This document shows, piece by piece, positions 8,382 through 18,990 of a stretch of DNA of 36,028 nt; the stretch's first letter is position 1, and each line of letters starts with the position of its first letter. This DNA comes from an uncultured bacterium. Its GTDB lineage: Bacteria; Planctomycetota; UBA1135; GCA-002686595. The stretch lies in assembly GCA_938083085.1 (NCBI GenBank), contig CALLKX010000100.1, positions 1-36,028 on the forward strand, read 5' to 3'. The notes beneath the pieces were generated by a model that saw only the letters and a list, made by a program, of their open reading frames with translations, had not been told where the DNA came from and made no database searches. The position numbers were made by a program, and so were the translations under genes.

Positions 8382-10093
8382 CGAGCGTCCCCCCCAAGCC
8401 ACGCGTCGAGCGCCCGGGCCATGGCCGCCTTGGCGGCCGTGACCACCGCCGGCGGGGGCCCGGTCGCACCGTAGCGCGCCTCGTACCCGCGACGGAAGAT
8501 TCGCAGGTGCTGCAGCCACGCCTGCTGAAGGAACCACTCGGCCCCCTCCACCGTGACCGCACCCCGCGACGCCGCGAGGCGCAGGAGCCTGGTCCGGCGC
8601 GGCCGGTAGACGGCGTCGAGGACGGTGACGCCCGGGGTCAACAAGGCCAGCGGGATCGGCGCCTCGCTGCGGTCTGCCATACCAGGAGGCTTCGTGGCCG
8701 AAGGAGCGTGGCCCGAGGCCTCGGTGCCCAGGGGTGTCGCATGGACGATGACGCGCGGGACCTCTCCATCCAGATCGCTCAGGGCCTCGAGCGAGACGGC
8801 CCGATCCCCGGACAGCGCGGCGGCCGCCTCGACCCTGCGCGCCGCCACCGTGACCGACGCGCCCGCCTCTTGGAGCGCGTGGACCGCCGCGCGGGCGGCC
8901 CCCCCCGCGCCAACGACCAGCGCCGCCGCCCCTCGGAGGTCCACCCCCGAGGCCTCCAGCGCCGCGCGTACCGCGGGGGCGTCGGAGTTTGATCCGCGCT
9001 CGGCCCCCCCGGCCCCCACCTCGATCGTGTTCAGCGCTCCGATGGCGCGCGCCGCCGACGAGGCCGCCCCCACGAGCCCCATGGCCGCGACCTTGTAGGG
9101 TGCGGTGACCGAGAGCCCGACGAGCCGCGACCCAAGGCCGAGCGCCTCAGCAGGCGAGGCGAGGGTTGGCGCGAGGACGCCGTCCACGCCGGTCACGGCG
9201 AGCGCGGCGCCGTGCACCACGGGCCCGGCAGAGTGGCCAATGGGATCCCCACAGACGAGCGCGACGTCGGTCCCTGTCGAGGGCCCGCTGCCCGGCCACA
9301 CCGCGCGCACGTGATCGACCGAGAGCTGCCCGGGGGCTGCGAGCCCGAGGTCTGCCCCCGGAACCGGAGCGGGCGCGGCGAAGGTCAGGGCCCCGCCGAA
9401 GGCGGGCGCCAGGAGCCGGGTGAACGAGCCGGGGACGCCGGTGGAGACGGCCACGGTCGTCCCCGGGTCACGCTGGCCGAGCCAGCGGAGGAGCTCCACG
9501 CCTTGGGCCGCCGTCTCCGCGGCAGGCGCGACCTTGACCAGGTCGCGGCAAGGCTCGGCCAGGGCATCGAGGCGAGCCGCCAGGGCGTCGAGCTCCGCTC
9601 CGGTCCTGGCCGCTCGATGGGTGGAGATGATCCTCGCGGCCCCAAGCTCCCCGACCTCGCGAGCGAAGCGCTCGTCGACGTCCACGAAGGACGCGCCCGC
9701 GGAAGCCGCGGCGAGGAGCAGCTCCCGCCGCTCGCCGACGCCCCCCGCAAACACGCCGAAGCCCTCCTCCCCGTGCACCGCGGCGATGACCGGTCGGCCC
9801 ACTCGCACCATGAGCGAACGCAGCCCGGCCGGGTCGCGGTCGACCTCTCCGGCCAGGTGATCCAGCCGCAGCTCGACGACGTCCGCGCCGGAACATGCCC
9901 CGCCCTCGAGCGCCCGCCCGAGGGCCTCGAACGACCGGGGCAGGAGAGAGACCACCAGGGGTCCGGCCGGGAGGGCTCCAGCGGCGGTAACTTCCGCGGC
10001 GGTGGCTTCAGCGGCAGCAACTTCCGCGGCAGTAACTTCCGCGGCAGTGGGGTCCCCGCCGGGGAGTCCCGCGTCCGGGGACCCGGCGCTCAC
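8378..10093 (-). CDS. aroDE: Bifunctional 3-dehydroquinate dehydratase (type I) / shikimate dehydrogenase fusion
   Basis: The 571 residues hold two enzymes. Residues 46-268 are a type I dehydroquinase: E74-L-R76 substrate site, H159 in ISTH, the Schiff-base lysine K187 in LVKVAP, and the C-terminal FTRLLAPAFGGALTFA block. Residues 275-571 are shikimate dehydrogenase: GDPIGHS, VTAPYK with catalytic K334, NSD371, and the NADP-binding GAGGAARA at 395-402. Together they convert 3-dehydroquinate to shikimate. The usual second Ser of the S-x-S shikimate motif appears to be Gly290. The first 45 residues are an Ala-rich repeat tail (TAAEV units) absent from the families. Start GTG 10093 overlaps the DUF2520 stop (GTGA). 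The same domain order is known from plants and some bacteria. Confidence 0.93.
   Translation of the reverse strand: MSAGSPDAGLPGGDPTAAEVTAAEVAAAEATAAEVTAAGALPAGPLVVSLLPRSFEALGRALEGGACSGADVVELRLDHLAGEVDRDPAGLRSLMVRVGRPVIAAVHGEEGFGVFAGGVGERRELLLAAASAGASFVDVDERFAREVGELGAARIISTHRAARTGAELDALAARLDALAEPCRDLVKVAPAAETAAQGVELLRWLGQRDPGTTVAVSTGVPGSFTRLLAPAFGGALTFAAPAPVPGADLGLAAPGQLSVDHVRAVWPGSGPSTGTDVALVCGDPIGHSAGPVVHGAALAVTGVDGVLAPTLASPAEALGLGSRLVGLSVTAPYKVAAMGLVGAASSAARAIGALNTIEVGAGGAERGSNSDAPAVRAALEASGVDLRGAAALVVGAGGAARAAVHALQEAGASVTVAARRVEAAAALSGDRAVSLEALSDLDGEVPRVIVHATPLGTEASGHAPSATKPPGMADRSEAPIPLALLTPGVTVLDAVYRPRRTRLLRLAASRGAVTVEGAEWFLQQAWLQHLRIFRRGYEARYGATGPPPAVVTAAKAAMARALDAWLGGDAR
9986..10045. 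repeat. Four in-frame 15-bp repeats in the aroDE N-terminus
   Basis: Units at 9986, 10001, 10016 and 10031 follow the pattern RGYRRCTTCMGCGGC, ending in CGCGGC or AGCGGC. On the minus strand they encode the five-residue AAEVT/AAEAT repeats before the dehydroquinase domain. A degenerate fifth unit may follow to 10060. Confidence 0.8.
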
Positions 10094-10953
10094 GCGCCCC
10101 CCCCTTCCTGCCGTCCCCGATCGACCATCCCCTCCGCCGCGCGGCGGACCGCGGCGTGGAGCGCCTCGACGGGCAGGTCTCCCAGGGCTCGGTCATGCAG
10201 CGCGAGGGTCGAGGCGTCGCCCCGGGCGACCGGTCCGGTGAGCACCTCCGGCCCCGGGCCGCGGCTGGCGTTGACCGCTGCCGTCATGGCGAGCCGACCG
10301 AACGCGTCCCGGAACGCAGCGCGCTGGTCCGCATCGGCCGCGAGGGCATCCGCCGCTCGATCCACCAGGGTCACCGTCCCCGTGGCCACCATCGTCGCCA
10401 GGGCGTGGTAGCGAGCCTTGGTCGCCTCCGTCGAGTCGGGGAGTTCGATGGGCTCGCCGTCCAGCTGCTCCACCAGCGCTCGCGCTCGCTCCGCAGCCAC
10501 CGGTCCACTGGTCTCGATGACGAAGGGGGCCCGGGTGAAGTAGCCGGGACCCGCCGCGGGGGGCACGGCGATCAGGGGGTGCATGGAGCCCACCTCCACG
10601 CCGGGGATCTCGAGGAGCGGGGCCAGAGAGCGCCCGCCGGTCGTCGCGCCGCTGGTGTGGAGCACGCACAAGATCGAACCCGCGGGGCGCGGCTCGCTCT
10701 TCAGCTCTGCGGCGAGCGCCCCCGCGACCTCGGGGATCGCGTCGTCGCTCACCGCGATGATGATCAGCTCCCGCGACGCCACCCGCGCGAGATCCGCGTC
10801 GAAGGCCACGGGTGGCCCGTGGGGTGAGAGTCGGGCACGCTCAGGGTGGCGCGCATGGACGGTCACGTCGAGCGCGTCTCCAAGGCAAGAGGCCAGGGCC
10901 GCAGCGACCCGGCCGCCGCCGATGATCCCCAGCTCGCGGATGGGCTCAGCCAA
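10090..10953 (-). CDS. Rossmann-like/DUF2520 oxidoreductase, candidate alternative ketopantoate reductase (PanG-like)
   Basis: This 287-residue protein has an N-terminal nucleotide-binding fold with GIIGGGRVAAALA (about 9-21) and IIIAVSDDAIPEVA (about 64-77), then LHTSGATTG and GSMHPLIAVP, and a helical C-terminal domain typical of DUF2520. Family members are NAD(P)-dependent dehydrogenase-like proteins; one from Francisella was described as the ketopantoate reductase PanG, as I recall. Here it sits one gene away from panC in the same operon, and no panE is in the window, so reducing 2-dehydropantoate to pantoate is a reasonable guess. The start is TTG at 10953, overlapping the ispE stop by 8 bases; its stop overlaps the aroDE start by 4. 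Family confident, function inferred. Confidence 0.82.
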   Translation of the reverse strand: MAEPIRELGIIGGGRVAAALASCLGDALDVTVHARHPERARLSPHGPPVAFDADLARVASRELIIIAVSDDAIPEVAGALAAELKSEPRPAGSILCVLHTSGATTGGRSLAPLLEIPGVEVGSMHPLIAVPPAAGPGYFTRAPFVIETSGPVAAERARALVEQLDGEPIELPDSTEATKARYHALATMVATGTVTLVDRAADALAADADQRAAFRDAFGRLAMTAAVNASRGPGPEVLTGPVARGDASTLALHDRALGDLPVEALHAAVRRAAEGMVDRGRQEGGGA

Positions 10954-11893
10954 GATCCACCCCCGTCACCGTGGTGAGCGCTGACCCCGCAGGCCGGGTC
11001 ACGACGGAGAGCCGGGTGCCGAGCCCCTGCCCGCCCGCCCTGGCCTCGAGCCGCTCGAGGGTCTCGTGCGCGGACGCCTCATCCTCGAAGAGACCGAAGA
11101 AGCTCGACCCGCTACCGGCCAGGCGAAAGTGCGCCGCGGACTCCGCCTCGAGCAGGGCGAACCAGGGTTCCAGCCCGGGAAAAGCGGCCCGCGCGGCAGG
11201 CTCGAGGTCGTTGACCAGCGCGGCCCGCGCCTCCAGCGCGGACAGCTCGAAGAGCGCACGCGCCTCCGACTCGGCCCGGAGGCGCCAGCCGGACGAGGGG
11301 GCCACCCGCCCGGCGTCCAGGGCCCCGTAGACCGCGGGCGTGGAGCACTCCACCTCCGGCGTGAGCAGCGCCACCCACCAGCCGCGGGGTCCCTCGAGCG
11401 GCAGGATCTCCTCCCCCCTCCCGAGGGCCAGCGCGGCCCCCGTGCGCCGCGCCGCCTGGAAGAACGCACAGTCCGAGCCCACCTCTCCGAGCCGGCCCTC
11501 GAGGCACGCGTCCTCTTCGCCCAGCTCCACCACCGCCGCCCGCGCCGCCGCCGCGGCGTCGGCGCTGCCGCCGCCGAGCCCCGCCCGGCTCGGGACGTTC
11601 TTGATGACGTGGACCGAGAGGCCCTCCGCGGAGCCGGCGGCTTCGCGGCCCAGCAGCGCGCCGCGCACGGCGAGGTTGCTCCCGTCCGTGGGAATGTCCG
11701 CCGAGGCCAGCTCGCCCCTGACGGTGGCGTCGATCACGCCGGCCCTCTCAGGTCCCGAGGTCACGACAGACACCACGTCGCCGAGGTCCAGGGCAAGCAT
11801 GGTGGTCGCCAGCTCATGGAAGCCGTCCGCCCTGCGGCCCAGCACGCGCAGGGTCGGGTTGATCTTGGCGTTCGCGAGCAGGGTGATGCTCAC
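10946..11893 (-). CDS. ispE: 4-diphosphocytidyl-2-C-methyl-D-erythritol kinase
   Basis: The 315-residue product is a GHMP kinase of the non-mevalonate isoprenoid pathway, phosphorylating CDP-methylerythritol at the 2-hydroxyl. Seen directly: an N-terminal ANAKINPTLRVLGRRADGFHEL block (residues 8-28, including substrate-site K10), the ATP-binding VPSRAGLGGGSADAAAA (about 100-116), and VGSDCAFF (138-145) with the predicted catalytic Asp141. It ends with a LAGSGSSFFGLF block typical of GHMP motif 3. GTG at 11893 is chosen because it precedes the conserved N-terminus immediately and overlaps the folK-panC stop (GTGA); the frame is open further upstream only as a shadow of that gene. Confidence 0.93.
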   Translation of the reverse strand: MSITLLANAKINPTLRVLGRRADGFHELATTMLALDLGDVVSVVTSGPERAGVIDATVRGELASADIPTDGSNLAVRGALLGREAAGSAEGLSVHVIKNVPSRAGLGGGSADAAAAARAAVVELGEEDACLEGRLGEVGSDCAFFQAARRTGAALALGRGEEILPLEGPRGWWVALLTPEVECSTPAVYGALDAGRVAPSSGWRLRAESEARALFELSALEARAALVNDLEPAARAAFPGLEPWFALLEAESAAHFRLAGSGSSFFGLFEDEASAHETLERLEARAGGQGLGTRLSVVTRPAGSALTTVTGVDLG

Positions 11894-13272
11894 CGAACGC
11901 CCTCGTCGAACTCCATGTTGTCGATCAGCCGCACGCCTCCGACGTTCGCGGCGACCAGGCCGACGGCGCGATCGAGCGCCCCGCCGGGCGCCTCGAGCGT
12001 CCAGTTCCCCGGGTCCCGCACCTCGGCGTACTCGACGTCGATGCCCGGCACCGACACCACGTCGCGCAGCTGCCGGGTCAGGGAGGCGACGTCGCGCTCC
12101 CCCGCATCCCACGCCGCCTTGGCGGCGTGGAGCCCCTTCGAGATCACCAGGGCCTCCTCGCAGGCCGCCCCCTTCAGCAGGGTGTTCCGCGAGGACATGG
12201 CGATCCCCGAATGCTCTCGCACGGTTGGGCAACGGACCACCTCAGGCCGCCCACCACGGCGATCAGCCACGTGCTGCACCACCAAGCACTGCTGGAAGTC
12301 CTTGGCGCCGAAGTAGGCCCGTGTCGGCTCGACCACCTCGAAGAGGCGGTCCACGATGGTCGCGACTCCTTCCAGGTGACCGGGTCGATACTCCCCCTCC
12401 AGCCCGGCGGCTCCAGGCCCGGGGTGGATGTACGCAGCCGCAGGCAGCTCGCCGTCCACGAGTTCGCCGGGGAAGAAGCCCTCCAGGCTGCCGGTGAAGA
12501 CCATGGCGCAGCCGACCTCGGCCAGCAGCCGTGCGTCCCCGGCGAGGTCACGGGGGTACTTCTCGAGGTCCGCGGGGTCGTTGAATTGAAGCGGGTTGAC
12601 GAACACCGAGACGCAGGCGAGGTCGTTCTCCATCGCCGCGCGCCGCACGAGCTCGAGGTGCCCCTCGTGGAGCGCGCCCATGGTGGGCACGAAGCCGATG
12701 GTCGCACCCGCGGCGCGCGCGGCTTCGCACCACGCCCGCGCCTCGGCGGGTGACTCCAGCCGCGCCAGCCCGCCGCTCTGCTCAAGGAAGTCGAGCTGCT
12801 CCGTGACCGACCGCCCCGACCGGGGCAGGCGCTGATCGGGGGCGACCTCCTTGAGCGGGGCCAGGACGAAGGGCCGCTCCTCCATGCGAGGGTGAGGCAG
12901 GTGGAGCCCGTCTCCGTGCTCCGCGAGCGGGGCACCGTCCTCGTCCATGGCATAGAGCAGGTCGAGGTCGAGGATCCGCGGTCCCCGGCGCTCCTCGTTC
13001 GCGCGGTCGCGGCCGAGGTGCGCCTCGATCCCGTGGAGCCGCTCGAGCAGGGTCCGCGGGCTGAGGGTGGTCTCCACCAGCACCGCACCGTTCGTGTAGC
13101 TCGGCTGCGCCGCCGGCCCTCCGACCGCGTCGGTCCCGTGCCAGTGCGACCGCCGCAGGATCTGCACGTCGCCGTCACGCTCCAGCAGGGAGAGGGCGCG
13201 CTTGAAGCTGCGCTCCGGCTCCCCGACGTTGGCGCCCAGGGCGATGGCCGCCGTGATTCTCGACCTCACCAT
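11890..13272 (-). CDS. folK-panC: FolK-PanC fusion: HPPK (folate) joined to pantothenate synthetase
   Basis: The 460 residues contain two complete-looking enzymes. Residues 1-165 match 6-hydroxymethyl-7,8-dihydropterin pyrophosphokinase: ALGANVGEP, then RGPRILDLDLLYAMD with the metal-binding D102 and D104, and LHLPHPRMEERPFVLAPL (123-140). Residues 170-460 match pantothenate synthetase: PTMGALHEGHL (196-206), FVNPLQF (224-230), HLEGVATIVDRLF (299-311), FGAKDFQQ (321-328) and SSRN (360-363). The first makes the dihydropterin pyrophosphate for folate; the second joins pantoate to beta-alanine. No stop or frameshift separates them. Start ATG 13272 follows pssA by 13 bases; only a weak CCGAG precedes it, and GTG at 13269 is an alternative. 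Confidence 0.92.
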   Translation of the reverse strand: MVRSRITAAIALGANVGEPERSFKRALSLLERDGDVQILRRSHWHGTDAVGGPAAQPSYTNGAVLVETTLSPRTLLERLHGIEAHLGRDRANEERRGPRILDLDLLYAMDEDGAPLAEHGDGLHLPHPRMEERPFVLAPLKEVAPDQRLPRSGRSVTEQLDFLEQSGGLARLESPAEARAWCEAARAAGATIGFVPTMGALHEGHLELVRRAAMENDLACVSVFVNPLQFNDPADLEKYPRDLAGDARLLAEVGCAMVFTGSLEGFFPGELVDGELPAAAYIHPGPGAAGLEGEYRPGHLEGVATIVDRLFEVVEPTRAYFGAKDFQQCLVVQHVADRRGGRPEVVRCPTVREHSGIAMSSRNTLLKGAACEEALVISKGLHAAKAAWDAGERDVASLTRQLRDVVSVPGIDVEYAEVRDPGNWTLEAPGGALDRAVGLVAANVGGVRLIDNMEFDEGVR

Positions 13273-13285
13273 CTCGGTCGCGCCG

Positions 13286-15489
<2,204 letters not shown>

Positions 15490-15708
15490 ACGGAAGCCCC
15501 CGCGTTCTCCGCCAAGCCCCCGACGGGGCTCCTCGTCGCGACGCCTCCCGCTCCCCAGGCGCTCTCTCCACCGAGAGGGGCCCGTGTCAAGGAGGCGCTC
15601 GACGGGGAGGCTGGAAGGGCTGCCATGGGTGACCCCATCCGCGGACCCGGCCCGCGTCGCCCCGTGACGCCGAGACGCGGCCTCGTACATCGGGCACCCC
15701 CGATCAGA

Positions 15709-15741
15709 AAGACGCGCCTTCTCTTCGAGGAGGCGCGTCTT
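15709..15741. terminator. Perfect 11-bp stem hairpin between eno and the FtsB-like gene
   Basis: AAGACGCGCCT (15709-15719) and AGGCGCGTCTT (15731-15741) pair without mismatch around an 11-base loop. The 3' arm ends in TCTTCTG on the plus strand, a poor U-tract, so it may be a weak or factor-assisted terminator for eno, or an mRNA processing/stability element. The remainder of 15490-15784 shows no gene that I can support. Confidence 0.6.
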
Positions 15742-15784
15742 CTGCTTGGCCTGGGATTCCCAAATGCCCCATCCTTAGGAAAGT

Positions 15785-16099
15785 ATGGCCACCGTTCGTC
15801 CAATCCCCGCCCCGCTTCCGATCCGCGCTCTGAAGACCGCGATCAGTTGGTCTCCCGTGTGGGTCCCGGCGCTTCTCTTCTGGCAGATCTCGGTCGGGGG
15901 CCTCCGCCCGGCTCTGGCCGAGCAGAAGCGGCTGGAGGCAGAGCGTCCCGCCGTCGAAGAGCGGCACGACGAGACCACGCGTGACTTCGAGGTGATGTCG
16001 GCCGAACACCGTGCCTGGGATGATCCCGTCTACCGCGAGCGGCGGCGTCGCGCGAACACCGACGAGCAGCGCAATGACGCCGAGCTCAGCGGTCGCTGA
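15785..16099 (+). CDS. Small FtsB/DivIC-like (septum formation initiator) membrane protein
   Basis: The 104-residue product has a short cytoplasmic head, one hydrophobic segment (about 22-40, SPVWVPALLFWQISVGG), then a charged heptad-like coiled coil (about 41-78, LAEQKRLEAERPAVEERHDE) and a short tail containing DDPVYRERRRR. That layout and the D-P-x-Y-x-E-R motif after the coil match FtsB/DivIC proteins of the divisome, which pair with FtsL and FtsQ. Genes of this family often lie next to eno, which supports the call. AGGA is placed four bases before ATG 15785. Sequence identity to the family is low, so a different single-pass coiled-coil protein remains possible. Confidence 0.65.
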   Translation: MATVRPIPAPLPIRALKTAISWSPVWVPALLFWQISVGGLRPALAEQKRLEAERPAVEERHDETTRDFEVMSAEHRAWDDPVYRERRRRANTDEQRNDAELSGR

Positions 16100-16133
16100 G
16101 CCGGTCACGCTCGAGAGGAGCTTCCCTCGCCGA

Positions 16134-16178
16134 GGTCTGCCCGAGTGGGGTCTGCCCGAGTGGGGTCTGTCTCCTTGG
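16134..16178. repeat. Three 15-bp tandem units upstream of the propeller protein gene
   Basis: GGTCTGCCCGAGTGG occurs twice exactly (16134-16148, 16149-16163) and once in diverged form (16164-16178). The block lies between the FtsB-like gene and the next plus-strand gene, about 115-160 bases before its start. It might be a repeated operator or a neutral minisatellite. Confidence 0.65.
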
Positions 16179-16291
16179 GACCTGTCCGCGCCGGACTCCG
16201 TTGGCGCAGGTACGCCGGGGTGCCGGGACGTGGAGAGAGGTGATCCGGATCCGGGGCTGACGAACGACACGGCGAGGCTGGGCAGAGCGGG

Positions 16292-18631
16292 ATGAGAGCG
16301 CGGGCTCGCCAGCGGGAGCACTTCGTGGCATCGTCTTCACGCATGGGCGCCTTCCGCAACACATGGGCCTGGTGGATGCTGGCTGCCGTTGCGGCTCCGG
16401 GCTCCACCTGGGCGTCGGCCCGAGCGGCGCCCCCCACCGCCTTCTCCATGGAAGCTGCCGCGGGGCGTCCGCCTGGACCCTCGGCAGCGCCCTCGGTCAG
16501 CCCTCTCTCGTCAGCTCGAACGCTCGCCACTGATGAGGGGCCCCTGCGCAACAGCAGTCCGCTCCCAGACCAGCAGATCGCGGCCGCTGCGCTGCGCATG
16601 GGAGACGAGGCATGGGACGCCTCCCTGGTCGCCGGAGAGGCCGACCGAGACTCCGCCCGGGTGCGCGCGTTCGACGCGTGGCGCAACGCGCTGCTCCTCT
16701 CGAAGGCGGGAGACGGGCTGCGGCTCCTCACCGACCCGGATGCCCGCAGGGCGTGGCTGCCTGATCCGGACGGAACTCACTTGCGGCGTTCCGAAGACGC
16801 GGCGGTCGCGGTTCAACGCCGGCTCGCCGCCATTCCCGATCAGGCCCGTCTCGCCTGGGTCCAGCGCTTCACTGACGGCGCCGAGGCCGCGCTGCGTCGA
16901 GAGTTACAGCGCGTCGACATCTCCCAGCGAGGGCTCGGCAATGTGGAGCGGACCTATCCCGCCACCCTCGCCGCCTACCGCGCAGCGCTCGCCATGGCCG
17001 ACCTCCAGCTCGAGGAGGGTCACCCCTTCGAGGCCACCGTCTGGGTCGACCGCGCGAGGCGCCACGCGGACCTCGGCGAGGCCGCGTGGGGTAGCGAAGT
17101 CGCCGCGGCCTCGCGGTCCGCGGCGGTAAGCCGCCGAGTCGCCATTCGCGATCAACGGGCGGACACCTTCGTCGGTGACCACAGCCGCCCGCAGGCGGCG
17201 TTCCGCGGGCCCTGGCCCGTCGCCGCGGAGCCCCCGGTCCTCCGGCTCGAGGCGAGCTATCGGCTCAGCGGGGTCTCCAGGACACCCGATGAGCCCCTGG
17301 GCCGCGGCCTCGGCTCGGGCATGGCAGTATTTCGCGACGGGAGCGTGCTCGTCCAGGGTGCCTACAGCGTCTTGCTGGCCGGCAAGGCGGACGGCAGCTG
17401 GGAGATCCAGGTGCGCGAGGAACCCGACGTGCTGTTCGGCACGAACCGGCCCATCATCCGGGCCTCCGCATCGGCAGGAGGATGGAAGTCATACCCCGCG
17501 TGCGACGGTGATTTCGCGGCGCTGGTGTTCGGTCGCGGAGACCGGCGGCGCCCGTTCCTGGACATGGAAGTCCCACCCGCGGGGAACAGCATCGGCCTGT
17601 TCAGGCACTTGCCCCTGGAACAAACCCTGGACCCGCTCTGGGTGCTACGCGACGGGTACTTGGTCCAGCGTCCCGCCCCAAAGGTAGAGGACGCCGATAA
17701 GCCGGGGGCAGCGCCGGTGAGCCGGGGCGGCCAGCTGCTGCCCAGCTGGGACTTCGGTCGTGGGTGGGAGTTCCAGCCCGGGCCGGTGATGCTCGATGGG
17801 TCCGTCTTCGCCCTCGCCCGCGGGATGGGCGATTCCACCCATGAGGGCTCCGACCATGCCGACGAGGTCCGGCTGATCAAACTCGACGCACGGTCCGGCG
17901 ATGTGCTCTGGTCAAGGGAGGTGACGACAGAGCGCGGGTTGATCGATCCCGCCATGCGCGGCCGAGCGGGCTCCTTCGCCACCACGACCATGCCCCTCAC
18001 CGTTGATCGCTCCACGGGGCACCTATTGGTGGGCACTAATGTCGGCCTGATCAGCGCTTACGACGTGGCGGACGGCCGGCTCGCGTGGGCTATCCGCACC
18101 CAGCGCCGCAGGGCGTCGGAGAGGGGCTGGCCGGGGTCAAGACCCCCTCTGCTGGTCGGAGAGACGGCCTGGGCGACCCCCTTTGACTCCGAGTTTGCCT
18201 ACGCCCTGCCCACGGGGCCCGCCCCTCTGGGTGGGAGCCTCTTCGCCGAGCCTCCCCGGGCGAGACGTGGCGCGATCGACCTGGCAGCCGTCAAGCCTGG
18301 CGCCGCTGGCGATCCTTCCAGCCTCGTGCTCCTCGGGCGGGACGGGCGCTTCAACGCGGTCCTCGTGGAGGACGCGGGCGGGACGCGCCACCCGGCGACC
18401 TACCTCGCCCCCGATGAGAGATTCGCGGGTCGACCCGCCGTGGGCTCCGGAGAGCTCCTCTTCGCGGGCACCCGGGAGGTCGGGGTCCTGAGCCTCTCGG
18501 CGGACCTGCGGCTGGTGGCCGCCGCGCCGCTTCCGAGCCTTGGGGCCGGCCGGGGAGGTGACGTGATTCTGCAGGGCGACCGTGTCCACGTTATCGGGCG
18601 CGACACCATGTGGATCTGGGTCCGAGAGTGA
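16292..18631 (+). CDS. Exported PQQ-like beta-propeller protein
   Basis: The 779-residue product has a basic N-terminus, a hydrophobic stretch (about 25-46, WAWWMLAAVAAPGSTWASARAA) that looks like a signal peptide, a helical segment of about 230 residues, and then propeller-like repeats such as RLIKLDARSGDVLWSREV and ISAYDVADGRLAWAIRT, the alternating strand and Trp pattern of PQQ-binding-like repeats. No PQQ cofactor site can be assigned; in such proteins the fold usually serves as a scaffold. ATG 16292 has GAGCGGG in front of it; ATG 16343 would give a more ordinary signal peptide length and is a real alternative. It precedes the MoxR cluster and resembles the 1614-residue protein further on in design. 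Confidence 0.75.
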   Translation: MRARARQREHFVASSSRMGAFRNTWAWWMLAAVAAPGSTWASARAAPPTAFSMEAAAGRPPGPSAAPSVSPLSSARTLATDEGPLRNSSPLPDQQIAAAALRMGDEAWDASLVAGEADRDSARVRAFDAWRNALLLSKAGDGLRLLTDPDARRAWLPDPDGTHLRRSEDAAVAVQRRLAAIPDQARLAWVQRFTDGAEAALRRELQRVDISQRGLGNVERTYPATLAAYRAALAMADLQLEEGHPFEATVWVDRARRHADLGEAAWGSEVAAASRSAAVSRRVAIRDQRADTFVGDHSRPQAAFRGPWPVAAEPPVLRLEASYRLSGVSRTPDEPLGRGLGSGMAVFRDGSVLVQGAYSVLLAGKADGSWEIQVREEPDVLFGTNRPIIRASASAGGWKSYPACDGDFAALVFGRGDRRRPFLDMEVPPAGNSIGLFRHLPLEQTLDPLWVLRDGYLVQRPAPKVEDADKPGAAPVSRGGQLLPSWDFGRGWEFQPGPVMLDGSVFALARGMGDSTHEGSDHADEVRLIKLDARSGDVLWSREVTTERGLIDPAMRGRAGSFATTTMPLTVDRSTGHLLVGTNVGLISAYDVADGRLAWAIRTQRRRASERGWPGSRPPLLVGETAWATPFDSEFAYALPTGPAPLGGSLFAEPPRARRGAIDLAAVKPGAAGDPSSLVLLGRDGRFNAVLVEDAGGTRHPATYLAPDERFAGRPAVGSGELLFAGTREVGVLSLSADLRLVAAAPLPSLGAGRGGDVILQGDRVHVIGRDTMWIWVRE

Positions 18632-18990
18632 CCCTCGGGCCTCCGGCCGGCTCCTCACCCCGGCGCGCGCGGCCTCCGACCACAGCATGCGCCCCTGTAA
18701 AGCTCTGGTCGCGGTTCGGGGTAACGCCCCAGCCGGGCTAAAGTAAGAGCGATGTCTGCCCCTCGGCCGGCGCCCGTCCCCGCTCCTTTTCCCGGTGTAG
18801 GTCCGGGCCGGCGGATCGGCTAGCCGAACTGACCTCCAGAGGGGCGCCGCCAGGACGCCGCGCTCGCCCGGCGGGCACTCGGGATCCACTCCGCGACAAC
18901 TCCGCGCCCACTCCGCGCCCACTTCAGGCATCCCCCCCCGTATCCCGCACTTCTCGAATCCGATCCGAATCCCGGGACGACTTCCCAAGC
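18632..18990. other. 359-base gene-free region before moxR
   Basis: This stretch must hold the promoter of the moxR cluster if the preceding gene is a separate unit. A short GGGG-TAACG-CCCC inverted repeat (about 18718-18732) and a TAAAGT hexamer near 18738 are the only candidate elements; neither is convincing. A 23-codon reading frame from ATG 18751 has no supporting evidence. I see no repeat, RNA gene or strong terminator. Confidence 0.4.

Noticed and set aside
18751..18822. 23-codon leader peptide before moxR
   Set aside because: There is no convincing ribosome site, no attenuator structure follows, and the composition is simple Pro/Gly-rich sequence expected by chance at this G+C content.
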